Shown piece by piece: positions 23,341 to 34,660 of a stretch of 64,000 bases of DNA (the first letter of the stretch is position 1; each line of letters opens with the position of its first letter). This DNA is from Harmonia axyridis (Eukaryota > Arthropoda > Insecta > Coleoptera > Coccinellidae). The notes below the pieces were generated by a model. The model was not told the origin of the DNA. It worked only from the letters and a program-made list of their open reading frames with translations, and did not search any database. The stretch covers positions 23,247,506-23,311,505 of the forward strand of contig NC_059505.1 of assembly GCF_914767665.1 (NCBI RefSeq), given 5' to 3'. Both the position numbers and the translations under genes were made by a program.

Positions 23341-23580
23341 TTAGCACCCACTTTCCGAAAATGAAGATTTTTTTTGCATTCCTCAGTAATTCGTTAGTAA
23401 CTATTTGTAACATCAACATTTTCGTTTGTACCCCAAGGATACTGGTAGAAAAATACTTAGCATTTTAGGAGTGATATCTTTTCATTATAGGCAAGGTTAC
23501 AAACAAAAATTTTTGTGTTACAAATAGTTACTAACGAATGCAAAAAAATTTTTTTTCATTTTCGAAGAAGTTGGTGCTAA
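23341..23580. mobile_element. 240-bp hairpin MITE
   Basis: The arms TTAGCACCCACTTTCCGAAA and its near complement run inward for about 95 bp each, around a loop of about 55 bp. The right end is AAGTTGGTGCTAA at 23580. Target duplication is unclear. Confidence 0.75.
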
Positions 23581-24617
23581 TTTCACGGACACTCAGTCAA
23601 ATCTTCGGTCATGTCCAAATTTTCGGGCGTGATATCCCCTGAGAATGCCAAGTAAAATAATTGGGAATTGGAAGTAAACCTGGATAGGAAGCTAAAATTT
23701 AACTAACGCTTCGACTTCGTCATCCGAAAGTGTAAAATGGTCTAGTTGCTATGTCGTCGTTGAACCTGAGTAAGCCCTTCATTGTGATTTAATATGCTTC
23801 GATATGTTAGTCATTCGAGTCGAATCATGTCAAATATGATAGTATGACAACTAGTAATAAGTCGAGTTCTTCTTTTTAAGGATATTTTCGAAATGTCAAT
23901 AGTTATTAGTGAGCAGTAAGATGCATAGAATACCTGGTGTGTTTACTGATTTGATTTTGTTTCAGACTTTTTGGGAGACCCACCTGTTGCTTTGGTGGTC
24001 TGATTCACCAGAGTTCTGTAAGGTGGCGCTCTTTAAAATTTTTCGAATTCCCGCTATCTGCCTGGTGCTTTTTAAAAAGGAAATACTGATTTTAGACACT
24101 GCAAACAATCACAATAAATTACAATTCAGTTCATTTAAAATTTTCAATCAAATGAATGGAATATAATGACAGACCATAGAATATAAAATATTATTGTTCT
24201 ATACTCAAAGTTCACGACAAGAGCGTAGAAATAGGGGGATACTGGGGGTAATTACACGGTGTTCCTAAATCGGAGATACAAATGAAAATTACAGATTTCC
24301 GGATCATTTTAAGAAAAAAAAGTCTTATAACATGAGTCCCCAAACATTTTGTTTTGAGATACATGTGTTAAAGTTTAAGTTTTTTTCTCGTATAACCTTC
24401 CCTTCACAAGATATTTAATTTGAATTGGCCATAGATATTCCAGTTTAAAATATTCACCATTTGATATGCTAATTTTGAATGCAAGTCTACAGAGTGATAT
24501 TTTTTCTGGAAGGATGCCTTCTCTTTTCCTCCAAAACTATATTTTGGTGAATGGCTGTTAGTTTAGAAAAATGTAGAAAAAACTCTGGTCCAGTACTACA
24601 CTTTTTGGTTTATTATA

Positions 24618-25904
24618 TAAGGTGTGTGAATAAGTCTTTCCCGTTTTTTTTTCAAATTTTGAGCCTTTATTGTGAAAAAATGGTTACAAATGAATTATTG
24701 AAAGTATTGGCCATCGCTAGCTACAACTTTTCCCCATCTTTCTGGCAACATACGAATCCCGTTGCGAAAAAATTCGACCGGTTTAGCCTCTATCCAGTCA
24801 TCCACCCATTTTTTGGCTTCCTCGTAGGAATGGAAGTGCTGGTCAGCCAGGCCATGCGTCATCGATCTGAAGAGATGGTAATCAGACGGAGCAATGTCTG
24901 GACTATACGGCGGGTGGGGTAGGACTTCCCATTTGAGCGTTTCTAAGTATGTTTTCACCGGCTGTGCAACATGTGGGCGAGCATTGTCATGTTGCAAAAT
25001 AACTTTGTCGTGCCTGTCGGAGTATTGTGGCCGTTTTTCTCGCAGTGCGCGGCTCAAACGCATCAATTGTCGTCGATAAACCTCGCCTGTGATCCTTTCA
25101 TTCGGTTTCAGAAGCTCATAGTAAACCACACCTAGCTGGTCCCACCATATACAGAGCATGAGCTTGGCGCCATGAATATTTGGCTTGGCCGTCGATGATG
25201 ATGCATGGCCGGGTAGTCCCCATGATTTTCTTCGCTTCTGATTATCGTAACGGATCCACTTTTCATCGCCAGTCACGATACGATGCAGAAAACCCTTTCT
25301 TTTATGTCGCTGAAGCAGCTGTTCGCAAGTGAAAAAACGCCGTTCGACGTCTCTCAGCTTCAGTTCGTACGGCACCCAATTTCCTTGCTTTTGGATCATT
25401 CCCATGGCTTTCAAACGCTTGGAAATGGTTGTTCGGTCAACTCCCAATGCTTCAGCAAGTTCTTCTTGCGTTTGACACGAATCTTCATCAACCAAAGTCG
25501 CCAATTCTTGATCTTCAAAGATTTGCGGCCGCCCGAAACGCTCCTTGTCTTCCACGTCGAAATCGCCACTTTTGAAGCGTCGAAACCATCCGCGAACACT
25601 TGAATCATCGACACAACCTTCTCCATAAGCTTCCTGAAGCAACCGATGCGCCTCGGCAGCAGATTTCTTCAAATTGAACCAATAAAGTGAAACTTCCCGC
25701 AAATGACGTCGACTCGGCTCAAATTTCGACATTTTCACGATTTCAAAAATTTATGATGCGAAAAAATTTCAACTAATGTGTTAGTGTGGAATTGTTGACA
25801 GATGAATAAGCTTTGATTATGACATATGTAACCATTAAATACTCGCACAGTATTGGTGGCGCCATCTCTTACAAAAAACGGGAAAGACTTATTCACACAC
25901 CTGA
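24618..25904 (-). mobile_element. Full-length mariner transposon
   Basis: The terminal inverted repeats share AGGTGTGTGAATAAGTCTTT and continue to the T run. They are identical over about 30 bp, with one mismatch in the outermost bases. TA lies outside at 24616-24617 and 25905-25906. The 1287-bp length is standard for mariner. The transposase occupies most of it on the minus strand. Relatives of the host sequence at 50 and 56 kb are free of it. Intact repeats plus an open frame suggest recent arrival. Confidence 0.93.
24695..25738 (-). CDS. mariner transposase, apparently intact
   Basis: The frame has 347 codons; the family normally has about 345, and the second Met (MSKFEPSRRHL, residue 3) is the more likely start. 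Residues 1-110 form the paired helix-turn-helix DNA-binding region. WVPYEL at 121-126 is the linker motif (canonical WVPHEL). The DDE/D catalytic triad is present: D158 in VTGDEKWI, D251 in LQHDNARPH and D286 in APSDYHLF, with the 34-residue spacing diagnostic of mariner. The C-terminus LPERWGKVVASDGQYFQ is also family-typical. The enzyme would cut and paste its own element at TA sites in the nucleus. No stop or frameshift is seen. Confidence 0.95.
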   Translation of the reverse strand: MKMSKFEPSRRHLREVSLYWFNLKKSAAEAHRLLQEAYGEGCVDDSSVRGWFRRFKSGDFDVEDKERFGRPQIFEDQELATLVDEDSCQTQEELAEALGVDRTTISKRLKAMGMIQKQGNWVPYELKLRDVERRFFTCEQLLQRHKRKGFLHRIVTGDEKWIRYDNQKRRKSWGLPGHASSSTAKPNIHGAKLMLCIWWDQLGVVYYELLKPNERITGEVYRRQLMRLSRALREKRPQYSDRHDKVILQHDNARPHVAQPVKTYLETLKWEVLPHPPYSPDIAPSDYHLFRSMTHGLADQHFHSYEEAKKWVDDWIEAKPVEFFRNGIRMLPERWGKVVASDGQYFQ

Positions 25905-26536
25905 TAGTTTTGTCGTATCTGCTATCGATTTCGAGAAAAAATATCTAGTAATCCTCAGGAAATCCAAATTATTATAAAGATCCAGCTAGTAAGCCCTAAT
26001 GAATGCATTAATAATAAGTTTTGGTATTCATTTACCCAATCTGTAGCGAAGATTAATAAATATTTGATAAACTGTACGACACACTAGAAAGAACCTGTTT
26101 ATTGAAAGCAAATCGTTTGTGGGCTCATATTCATGAAACTTTTTTTTCCCAAAATTATCCAAGTAATTTCTCATTTTCCTTCGTAACTCTAATTCGAGAA
26201 CACCCAGTATAAAGTAAGAACAACCGAATTAGTAACAACAAAAATTTTTTCGAGTAATTTGGTTCAAACTTCATTATCAAACTTCTTTTTCTAACATTAC
26301 AGATATGAATAGAAGTTGTCGGCAAAAATTTTTTTTTTCGATTATCCCCCCCCAGAAGAAAAAGATCTACGCCCTTGGTTCACAAGAGTCGAGAATTGAG
26401 AGAAATGTCAAATGTAAACGATGTATGCGCCATCTGAAACAGACCGCGATATCTCGAAATCAAGTAGGTATAAATCTAAAAAAGTTTTACAGGTATAAGT
26501 AGACACACCAGGTTTTCTATGCATCTTAGTGAGCAG

Positions 26537-28560
26537 CTTCACAATACTTTTGACATGAATGATGCAATTCTGTCAGTTCTGTGATAATTGATATAATCAT
26601 TCTTTCATCGAAAAAAAATGAATTTATATACCTAACTTACGCCAGTATATATGCGTTCTTTTCTTTTACGTATCCTTAGGGTTCAACGATATGTAATGCT
26701 AAGGGAACAGATGCTTTGGCAACTGAACACCGAACCCAAATCAATAACAGAGAATGAATATTTTATTCAATAAAAGAAGACAGGCAAAAACCAATGGGGC
26801 CGGGCCAAACCTTCGATAATAATATTATATTATAGGTAGATGACTTTTTAAGCTTCGTTTCCTTTCTTCATTCCCTCTTGACGGAAAGCGGAGGGAATGC
26901 TTACAATATCAATGTCGTTTTTGAATATTTGATGAATTCCGGATTCTCCACTTGTGTTCTGCATTCTTTATTTGGAATGCTATTCTTGTACATACATCTC
27001 AACGTCAAAAAATACGATACTATCAAATTCAAGTCTTTTATAGGTTTTCGTGAAACAAAAAAAGTTTCATAAATTTTATAAACGAGTTATTTTTGACATA
27101 TTTTCTTTTAATATTGAAATAGTATATTATACACCTAAGTGGGAAGTATTCCATAACTGTGGACTTTCAGAGACGCGAAGCGTCGAGATTAGCTATGATC
27201 TCGAGAAAGAAATGATTCCGACGTTTGTATACTTTTTTATTTACAACCATTATATTTCGATCACTATCAATAAAATCTTCGTTTTGTTTGAACAAACCTA
27301 AAATATTAGATTCAATAAAATATTACCAAGTAGGCATTTTTCTCAGAATAATCAAGCAGGTACCGTTGCTATGCGATAAAAAACTGCCAGTAATATAAAT
27401 AAATGCCAAATAAAGTCATGTGGATATTAAGTTCGCAAATAATGAATGGAGAAAAATGAAGTAAGCAAAGGAGTCGCTAGAGGGAGGGGGGCAGGGTACA
27501 ACCATCCTGAATTTTTTCTGCCCCCCTGATATATTGCACGAGCAAAAAAGTACAACTTGAACTAGCTGGAACGATTCATTGAGTTCTATCAGAATTTTTT
27601 CGTAGTTCTTTATTCATTTACTGCATAGTTACTGACGAAATAAATTCTATCGACTTTAGTTTGACAGATGACACAACTTGTGAGCATTCAAGAGATATCT
27701 ATTTTATTGACAAACTGCACAAAATGCAAGGTCGAACTAGAAATCAATAAATCAGGGAGTTCGTTGAATTGTTGTGCAATTCTGAACAATTGAAGTTTCA
27801 CAAATCAATAATTATTACCATAAATATATTTCCACGAATTTCTACCTTATTCTGTGGTTTACCTTTTTATACCAGCGTAGAAAAGCATAATTTTTATACT
27901 CTCACGGCTGGACGAAAAATGACTGTCTGTGAAATCATATATTATGTACTGGCGTTAAAAAAAATCGTAATTTTTCGACATTTGCGGAAAAACAGTATAT
28001 TATTCATAAGTAGGAGAAGTGTCACTCATTTCTTATTTCTAAAAGTTTTTAAATTTATAAAAATTTGAAATAAGATTTGTATTAATGATAGTTATAATTG
28101 ATTGATCAATGAAAAGTTCGCCTAGTTACGGTTGTCACGTTAAATTGATTTTGATAGGCATGAATTATAATAGTTGATAGTTATCATTGCTAGGCAACAC
28201 TTTTCCCTCCGGCGGACGGTAAAGCAATTCATCGTTGACCATGACGCTGACAAAGCAACACTTTTTCCTCCGGCGGAGGAAAAGTGTAACTTGTCAGTCA
28301 AAATATTACGTTGTTGTTGTGAGTTTGAAATGAAAAATATTCGATTTCTTTTATTTCTCTGGATTAAGATTTTGTATATTATATTGGGACAAGTAAACTC
28401 GTATAAATATGTATCACAACACTATAATTTTTCAATTCGTATGAGAATATGCAATTTGAACATTCCATACCCGAATTCACATCATTCAAAACGTAAATAT
28501 AGATTAATATCTTCTTCTCCGAGACCAGTATGTGCTTAAAAGCAGGTTACCTATGAGAGT
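26537..28560. other. Non-coding; short palindromic repeats
   Basis: No supportable gene. Near 27490-27530 a GGGGGGCAGGG run and its complement, separated by 15-20 bases, look like a MITE tip. At 28195-28288 there is a small repeat, described separately. The remainder is AT-rich and featureless. Confidence 0.35.
28195..28288. repeat. 61-bp spaced direct repeat with GC-rich palindrome
   Basis: CAACACTTTTCCCTCCGGCG at 28195 recurs at 28256 as CAACACTTTTTCCTCCGGCG. The second copy is embedded in a near-perfect palindrome (TTTTCCTCCGGCGGAGGAAAA, about 28262-28282, single central base). Possible transposon tip; function unknown. Confidence 0.6.
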
Positions 28561-28920
28561 TCACGAAGCGGGTGATATAGAACAACAAGCAGTCAGCTAA
28601 TTACTTAAGTAGAACCTTATCGTTGTCAGCCATAACGCAGGCAACCCTTGCTATCATATTCCCATTACTAATGATTCTGTCCACTAATCAAAATGATAAA
28701 ACAATGGCTGGCAAGTGCGCTTATCGCACCGATTCTACGCTCGGTCACAGCCGAAAAACTCCACTGTCGATGATAACGCCACGTACAAGTGAATAATTTC
28801 AGCAAGGTAGTAAAACGAGCCAGTGAGTTTCCTAATGAAATATTACGCTTGAATTGAGTGAAACACGCCGTCGTTATTTCCATCGATCAATCGATTCGAA
28901 ACGTGGGAGGAAGAGCTCTT
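28560..28920. promoter_or_regulatory. GC-richer non-repetitive block, possible regulatory DNA
   Basis: The base composition rises against the AT-rich surroundings, there is no reading frame and no repeat structure, and several GATA-like words (CTTATCG, TGATAAAAC, CGATGATAACG) and a CGTGGGAG word cluster here. This could be an enhancer or conserved non-coding element. Inference only. Confidence 0.2.
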
Positions 28921-29104
28921 TGTTTTCGTCGAATGTTCTAGATGTGTATGAGAAACGGAGATTGGATGTTTTCATTCCAGAGAAATTCTGGTCGGAATTT
29001 CTCATGTGTGGAATGAAATAGGTACACACGCCAACACAATGATTTGAATAAAACTAGTTACATTTCAAGCGCTGGTCGCCGAACAGTGCCATAAAGATAG
29101 ATTA

Positions 29105-30330
29105 TTATTATTATTAGAACTCTTTATTGCAAATTCACATATAACAGAAGTGTGTTTGAAAATGTGCAATGGGTGGGCATATCGCTGAGCGATGTCTTCC
29201 TGCCAACCCTTTACAACTCAGCATTTCCATTACATGTAAGGAGTTCACTAAACCTAATTTGAAAAAAGAAAATACATATAATGTTTGTGTCACCTGTTTG
29301 GGATAAAGGAGGGATGAATTGGAAAGGAAAATGAGGGAAGATATCGACGAAACAACAACCAGGAAGAAAAACACCTCAACCTATGGTCTGTTTTAAGTAT
29401 CTTTTGAGGCTTATTTTGAATGATCTGAAAGTAGGCTCATGAGATATCTCCACGGGGATGCGGTTCCAAAGTTGAGGGAATCTCACAGAGAAGCAGTTAC
29501 GAACAGAATTGGTGGAATGAGCGTTTATTTTCAAGGTGAGATTACCAAGTGCTCTCGTATGATGATCATCGCCTCCGAGAGGTCGAATATTCCAGTGCAA
29601 ATAAGATGGTATACGACATTTTAAAACCTTATAGCCCAGAAGCAGAGTATGCCAATTACGACGCAATGCAATGGGGGGCAGGTTGCGGGCATCTCTAAAC
29701 TGGCTAACGTGGTCAAATTTTCTCAAGTTGTACACGAATTTAATACCTACATTCTGTAAGCGGTCGAGTTTACCCAACAGGCTTACCGTTAGACCCATGA
29801 AGGCCACGTCAGCATAGTCCAGAATAGGGAGCAATAGTGTGAAAAAAAAGAGTCTTTCGTGTTTGGAAAGGTAGGAAATTCTTCAAGAGACGAAGTTGAT
29901 GGAGGCTCTGGTAAAACTTTTTACTTATACTGGTAATCTGAGGATCCCAAGAAAGCGTCTCATCTATAATCAAAGCCAGACTTCTCACCTTCGAAGAGTA
30001 GGGAACATTCTCCCCACACGGAACAATTTCATGATCGTGTCTATTTACCTTACTCAAACATCTTTTAGTACCAATGACGATGGATTGTGTTTCGGCTGTA
30101 TTTAAAACGAGACCCATATGGGAAGCAGGGGTGGTAATAATTGAAAGATCTTCGTTTAAAAGTCGAACGGACTGAACAAATTCCTCAATCCTGGTATGAA
30201 GATAGATTTGAAAATCGTCCGGGAAGAGGTGATATCTACTGCTTATATTATGGGCCAAAAAGGAGACATAAAGGGAGAACAGGAGTAGACCCAAAACGCT
30301 GCCTTGCGGAACCGTCGCTAACTTCCCCTA
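29105..30330 (-). pseudogene. 5'-truncated LINE (reverse transcriptase C-terminal half and 3' tail), minus strand
   Basis: Reading from 30330 leftward: KLATVPQGSVLGLLLFS, then YHLFPDD in place of the usual YADD, and a thumb/C-terminal region with LDRLQNVGIKFVYNLRKFDH and FPQLWNRIPVEI. One frameshift near 29810-29834 splits the protein between two frames (30294-29809 and 29834-29376). The 3' end has AATAAAGAG followed by a TAA/TTA repeat (29105-29120), typical of CR1/Jockey-type tails. Stops upstream of 30330 show the 5' part is lost or decayed. Confidence 0.8.
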
Positions 30331-30399
30331 CCCCCTACCAGATTCTGACAAGAAGCTGCAGGCCGGCCGTAAACACGATAGTTCGTTTATCGACAAAAT

Positions 30400-30708
30400 A
30401 CGAAAATAGCTTTTCAGCGCCCGTCATTCATGCGCCAATTGCTCCCTTGAAGACCACACATAATAGAGTTATGTGCTCCCCAAGGCCACAATTGATGCAT
30501 GATCGAGCGGACGGACGGAGAGAATCGAATATGACGAATTCCTCATCGATCGAACCTAGGTACAGTTTAAAAAATTTCGAAAATTTTGAAAGGTCATATT
30601 CACGGAATCCCTAGTCGAAATTTGTCCATTAATTTATTCAACAATGCCATTCGAGATCCCAAATATTTTCTGCTCGAAATTAGAAAATTATGACAGTTAT
30701 CCTATTTC
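30400..30708. repeat. Dispersed hairpin-repeat half and unassigned sequence
   Basis: CATTCATGCGCCAATTGCTC at about 30425 matches the arm of the hairpin family near 9500, 34570 and 46500. The partner arm is not visible here. Confidence 0.35.
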
Positions 30709-30852
30709 CACTTTGGATTATTTAATACTCGATTTGATATAACAAATGTTACGCTACACTGTAGTTTCTTCAGATATTTTACATTTTTGAATAATTCTAA
30801 AGAAACTACTGTGTAGAGAAACAATTGTTATATCAGATAATTAAAAGTGGAA
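30709..30852. repeat. Hairpin MITE of about 145 bp
   Basis: The left arm (TATAACAAATGTTACGCTAC and CTGTAGTTTCTT) pairs imperfectly with the right arm (AAGAAACTACTGTGTAG and CAATTGTTATATCAG) around a loop of about 20-30 bp. The ends are CCACTTT-like and AAAGTGG. Confidence 0.6.
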
Positions 30853-32060
30853 ATATAACTCTCATTTAATTTCTATTAAAATGAATTTCCATCAAGTGAA
30901 GACCGAATCAATCCAATATTTGATACTTGAAAAAAATACAGAATAATTCAGGGATTTTAAGAGAGATCAAATACTTCCGTTAGAATTATCCATCAAGATC
31001 GAAAGAAGAAGAAAAGAAATATTCAATTATTTATGCCGAATTTCAGGAGCAAAGAGCCTAGTCTAGATAAAATTATTATTTCGTAAAATTGAAGATTGTG
31101 ATCTACGGAAATTTGGCCTATTTTTATATGTATATTGTACATGTATGATTCCCAATGATTATGACTAACACAGTGACTACGTAGGTATTTACACTTTTCA
31201 TTTACCTTGAAGATTAATTATCTCTCAGTATTACGTAGTACTAGACAATCTCATTATGAGGATGGAAGACTTTATTCAATAGTAAATTGCAGTATTAGAG
31301 GAAATCAATTAGCGTCAATTACCATATTCACAAATCAACGAGGGATCCCAAACACAATGTAACATCAGGCATCTAGCCTGAAAGGTTTGTATTTTTAAAT
31401 GACAGTCTGTATTCTTTCAATCTATTTATAATTTCGTCACACTTATGAATCATTTCTCTTACAAATACGTGTCTGGTTCAGATTTTCCGATATCTCTCGC
31501 ATAATTCCAAGCAATCGAGAATTTTCAATATTAAAAGAAATTATAAAAGGAAATTCTCTTTTTTTTGTGTATGGTATTTCTTCTATAATATAATATACAG
31601 TGTGTTTCAAGTTCGAGTGTCTATTTTTCCAATATTTTTATCGATTTTCATTCGAAGATTTTGCCATATTTTTATTGATTTCCATTCGAATATTTTCCTA
31701 TATTTGCTTTTTCTAAATCAATTCATCAATTTCCAATGATGAAATCAAAAATAATTTCAATTTCCATTTTCATTCAATTAAAGGAACATATTTTATTTGT
31801 CCACAAATCTGACACCTGAATTGAATAAGATGTTTTTATGCAGCAAAATCTACCAAAAATTATTATTTATATAACAAGTGCAAAAATTAAGTATTTAATG
31901 AATGCGTCCTGAAATTATCTGACCGAGTTCGACAACACGTCATGCGCAAATAACAATTAAGTACTAGATGGATACAATCAATAGTTCTACGTTCATGAAA
32001 AACCTAAACAATTCATTAGGGTCGTATATACAGACTAGCGAAAATCTAAATTCTTACCAA
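30853..32060. other. Non-coding; fold-back terminus near 31600
   Basis: A TACAGTGTGTTTCAAGTTCG end near 31598 is followed by two tandem units of about 45 bp containing CCATTCGAA/GATTTTCATTCGAA. No gene is supported. Confidence 0.3.
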
Positions 32061-32061
32061 A

Positions 32062-32535
32062 GTGAATGTGTCAATTGTGTCATTGAAGATGGGTAGCGAT
32101 TGGCCGTTTCTCCATTTTTTTGAGCTCATTAGTACAGTACCGAACTTAATTCCAATTGTATCTTACCTACCAGATACTAGAACTGCTAGATTAAAGTCAC
32201 GCAAACCTTTATGGATTAATACCTTCCTTCAATCTAATGAATGCGACAAGAAAAGTTGTCGTTCGGAATGGAGTTCTTGTAATGTCTTCAACAAAAGTCT
32301 AATCGTTGATCCTTCAGAAAAAGTTCTGGGATTCAATCTTCCTAGGAAAATTTGGTGTATTTAAAATCGACTTAGGAAATGGCATTCTATTGTAAGCCCA
32401 CTATCTGAGTGTGGTGTAGAAGAAACCATTGACCATTTGGTGATTACTTGCCCAATTTATAAATTTAATGGTGGTTTCCAATCTATCCATTCAGATTCTT
32501 TCTTAGAATGGGTCGCTAACTTCAAATCAGTATAA
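32062..32535 (+). pseudogene. C-terminal remnant of a LINE ORF2
   Basis: The translation contains LIVDPSEKVLGFNLPRKIW, then after a stop at 32362-32364 LRKWHSIVSPLSECGVEET and IDHLVITCPIYKFNGG, ending EWVANFKSV and a stop near 32535. The layout DPS..PGF.LPR..W..LNR and the CG...T..H....CP motif are typical of the cysteine-rich C-terminus of insect LINE ORF2 proteins. The stop and changed key residues show decay. Confidence 0.65.
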
Positions 32536-33308
32536 TGGAAAATAATATTGATTACTTCTTTCTGGTTCTTTTCTTTTTGTTTTCAGATTTAATTATGAAG
32601 TCGTCAACCGTTGATGAAGAGAAAGGATGAAGAAGATTTTGTTTGGATGAAGAGGAAGCTTATTCTGTAAACAAATACACAAACCAGTCACTACACCTAT
32701 ATCTGGGCTCTTGTATCATACACGTTGAAATGTACATTTTCATAAAAAAATGCAATATGCTCACAAAAATGTATGCATTCTATTCCATTTCATTTTCCTT
32801 ACCTTATGACCATTTGAGGCATTTCTTCAGAACATATCTGCCAACAATATTCAAAGCTTAATTTTCTTTTCTGGTATAATTATTCCATCATTATTGCTGG
32901 CAAAATTAACATGTAACCAAAAAGAATCAATATTTTACTTGGATTGTTAGTATACATACATGAGCATAGTTCAATTGTTGGGTTGCATAATCCAAAGTAT
33001 CATAATATCAACATAATATTATGTTTATCTTCTTTTGAGCCTATGGTTTCCAACGAATAGGTCGGAATAACTGATGAAGAATTTATTTTCGAGTTGTCGT
33101 CAGTATGTCAAGAGATAATTGAAATATTCAGAAAAAACTTTTGAGCTATGAGCTTTGGTTGAACGAAATTTACCAAAATAATTTCTTAGTTATATAGCTA
33201 TCATGAATTTTGTATCGTTTCGCACGGAGATAACAACAATTATATTTGGACAGCCTTATATCTCAAAAATCAAAAGACATTTTGCTGAAATTTTGTATGA
33301 AGAAAGAA
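32536..33308. other. Non-coding, nothing recognised
   Basis: AT-rich with chance frames only. Confidence 0.4.
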
Positions 33309-33756
33309 TTATTTATTATTATTCACATGAAAACTCAGCTTTATATCTCCCCAATAATAATATGTCAGTAATCTGAATGTGATATTTCAATGACATATAA
33401 CATCAAAATCATCCATAGTTATTGATTTAGGCATATTTCAACACAAATATGCTGTTGGTAACTGTTTTTATTTCTATTCCTCAAAAAGCTCAATAATGTG
33501 GAAAGTTACACTTCTTTTGGCACTATTATTGAATTATTTATTATTATTCACATGCAAACTCAGCTTTATATCTCCCCAATAATAATATGTCAGTAATCTG
33601 AATGTGATATTTCAATGACATATAACATCAAAATCATCCATAGTTATTGATTTAGGCATATTTCAACACAAATATGCTGTTGGTAACTGTTTTTATTTCT
33701 ATTCCTCAAAAAGCTCAATAATGTGGAAAGTTACACTTCTTTTGGCATTATTTTAC
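33309..33756. repeat. Recent tandem duplication, 225-bp period
   Basis: Two copies (about 33309-33532 and 33534-33756) are nearly identical. ATTCACATGAAAACTCAGCT at 33321 recurs as ATTCACATGCAAACTCAGCT at 33546, and both copies end CTTCTTTTGGCA. No coding content. Such identity points to a very recent duplication or an assembly duplication. Confidence 0.9.
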
Positions 33757-34540
33757 GCAGGGCAAAAGCCCTGCGTTTCTACCTTCCTGGAATTCATTAA
33801 AATTCTGCTTATACTAGAATATTTTCATAAAGTATTTTCCATTTATGAAATTGAAACAAAGCAATTTGATATATAAAACCCAATATTCGAAAACATGAAT
33901 TTAGTTTGGGAAGCGAATATAAAAAATGTATGTTAGAAACTCATAAGCATTCAGATTAAATTTTTACCTTTTATAATCACCTCTATTAACTTTCTGAATG
34001 ATAATATCTATGAAAATATGTCATTGCAAACTGTAATTGTAATGCAATAAAAATTCATCAACAGTAAAGAACGAAAAGAGTGGGTTATTATTGCGCGATT
34101 AAAAAATCAATATGAAAAGCTGAAGAAGTTTCCATATGTGTAATCTATACCATGGCGTGCATAACGCCCACCAATTGCCGTGAAATATGATCTGATCGAA
34201 AACAATATTTTGTAGAGGACCACCTGCCGAATTGTCCACGGCACCATCAATAATATCCCTTTTCTCTGGCTCACCTACTTCAAGATGGAAATGAACAAAA
34301 AATACGGAAAATCGGTCTCTGGAGGCTGAATAAGATGGATAGCCTCATGAGCCATCCGTGTCTACCGTGAAATTCCGATGGATTCATTTTATATTTCGGC
34401 TTTCATATTTTCCAGAATTAGGCATCTGGAGCCTCTTGAAAAATGTCTCCCATCCATCCTCTAAAGTTCCTAATAAGTTTCATATCAAAAATTGTATCGA
34501 AATGACATAAAAAAATGAGGAAAACTCTGACGTGAAGCTT
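33757..34540. other. Non-coding, nothing recognised
   Basis: AT-rich. A GCAGGGCAAAAGCCCTGCG short palindrome sits at 33757-33775. Confidence 0.4.
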
Positions 34541-34660
34541 TTGTACGCTCGTTCATGTATCAATTGCATCCTTGGAGACGACATAACTGCATATAGGTAC
34601 ATATGTGGCCTCCAATGGCGCAAATGTCAAGTTAGAAAGCTTCCCACAGTGCTTTCCTCA
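34541..34660. repeat. Hairpin repeat of the GGCGCATG family
   Basis: GAAGCTTTTGTACGCTCGTT at the left and AATGGCGCAAATG...GAAAGCTTCC at the right form an imperfect hairpin with a central ATAGGTACATATGTGGCC stretch. Relatives occur near 9500, 30425 and 46490. Confidence 0.5.

Larger units (their letters stand above)
24255..26207. mobile_element. Third-layer TA-flanked element
   Basis: The ends are CACGGTGTTCCTAAATCGGA on the left and the complement of CTGGGTGTTCTCGAATTAGA on the right, with TA outside both (24253-24254 and 26208-26209). Homologous sequence at 56020-56520 and in 49840-50172 lacks the mariner, confirming that the mariner came later. The element is non-coding. Confidence 0.65.
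24228..26377. mobile_element. Second-layer hAT-like element (CAAGGGCGTAGA ends)
   Basis: The left end is CAAGAGCGTAGAAATAGGGG and the right end is the complement of CAAGGGCGTAGATCTTTTTC. Flanks are GTTCACGA (24220-24227) and GTTCACAA (26378-26385), an 8-bp duplication with one change. A related copy lies at 49734-50649 in the opposite orientation, and single ends occur near 60955. No protein is encoded. Confidence 0.7.
23909..26536. mobile_element. Outer hAT-like element with 8-bp duplications, holding a nest of three more elements
   Basis: GTGAGCAG occurs at 23909-23916 and again at 26529-26536, directly outside terminal inverted repeats that read TAAGATGCATAGAATACCTG on the left and its complement, with one mismatch, on the right (element 23917-26528). 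An 8-bp duplication is the hallmark of hAT insertions, although the tip does not begin with the usual CA. No transposase of its own is present, so it is a non-autonomous carrier interrupted by later insertions. Confidence 0.75.

Noticed and set aside
24551..25603. Plus-strand frames over the mariner
   Set aside because: Antisense shadows of the transposase; their residues follow the complement of conserved codons.
28195..28288. Direct repeats with palindromes as a CRISPR-like array
   Set aside because: Only two units, variable length, and the surrounding genome is clearly eukaryotic.
33309..33756. The duplicated 225-bp units as long terminal repeats of a retroelement
   Set aside because: The copies are directly adjacent with no internal region, primer-binding site or polypurine tract.
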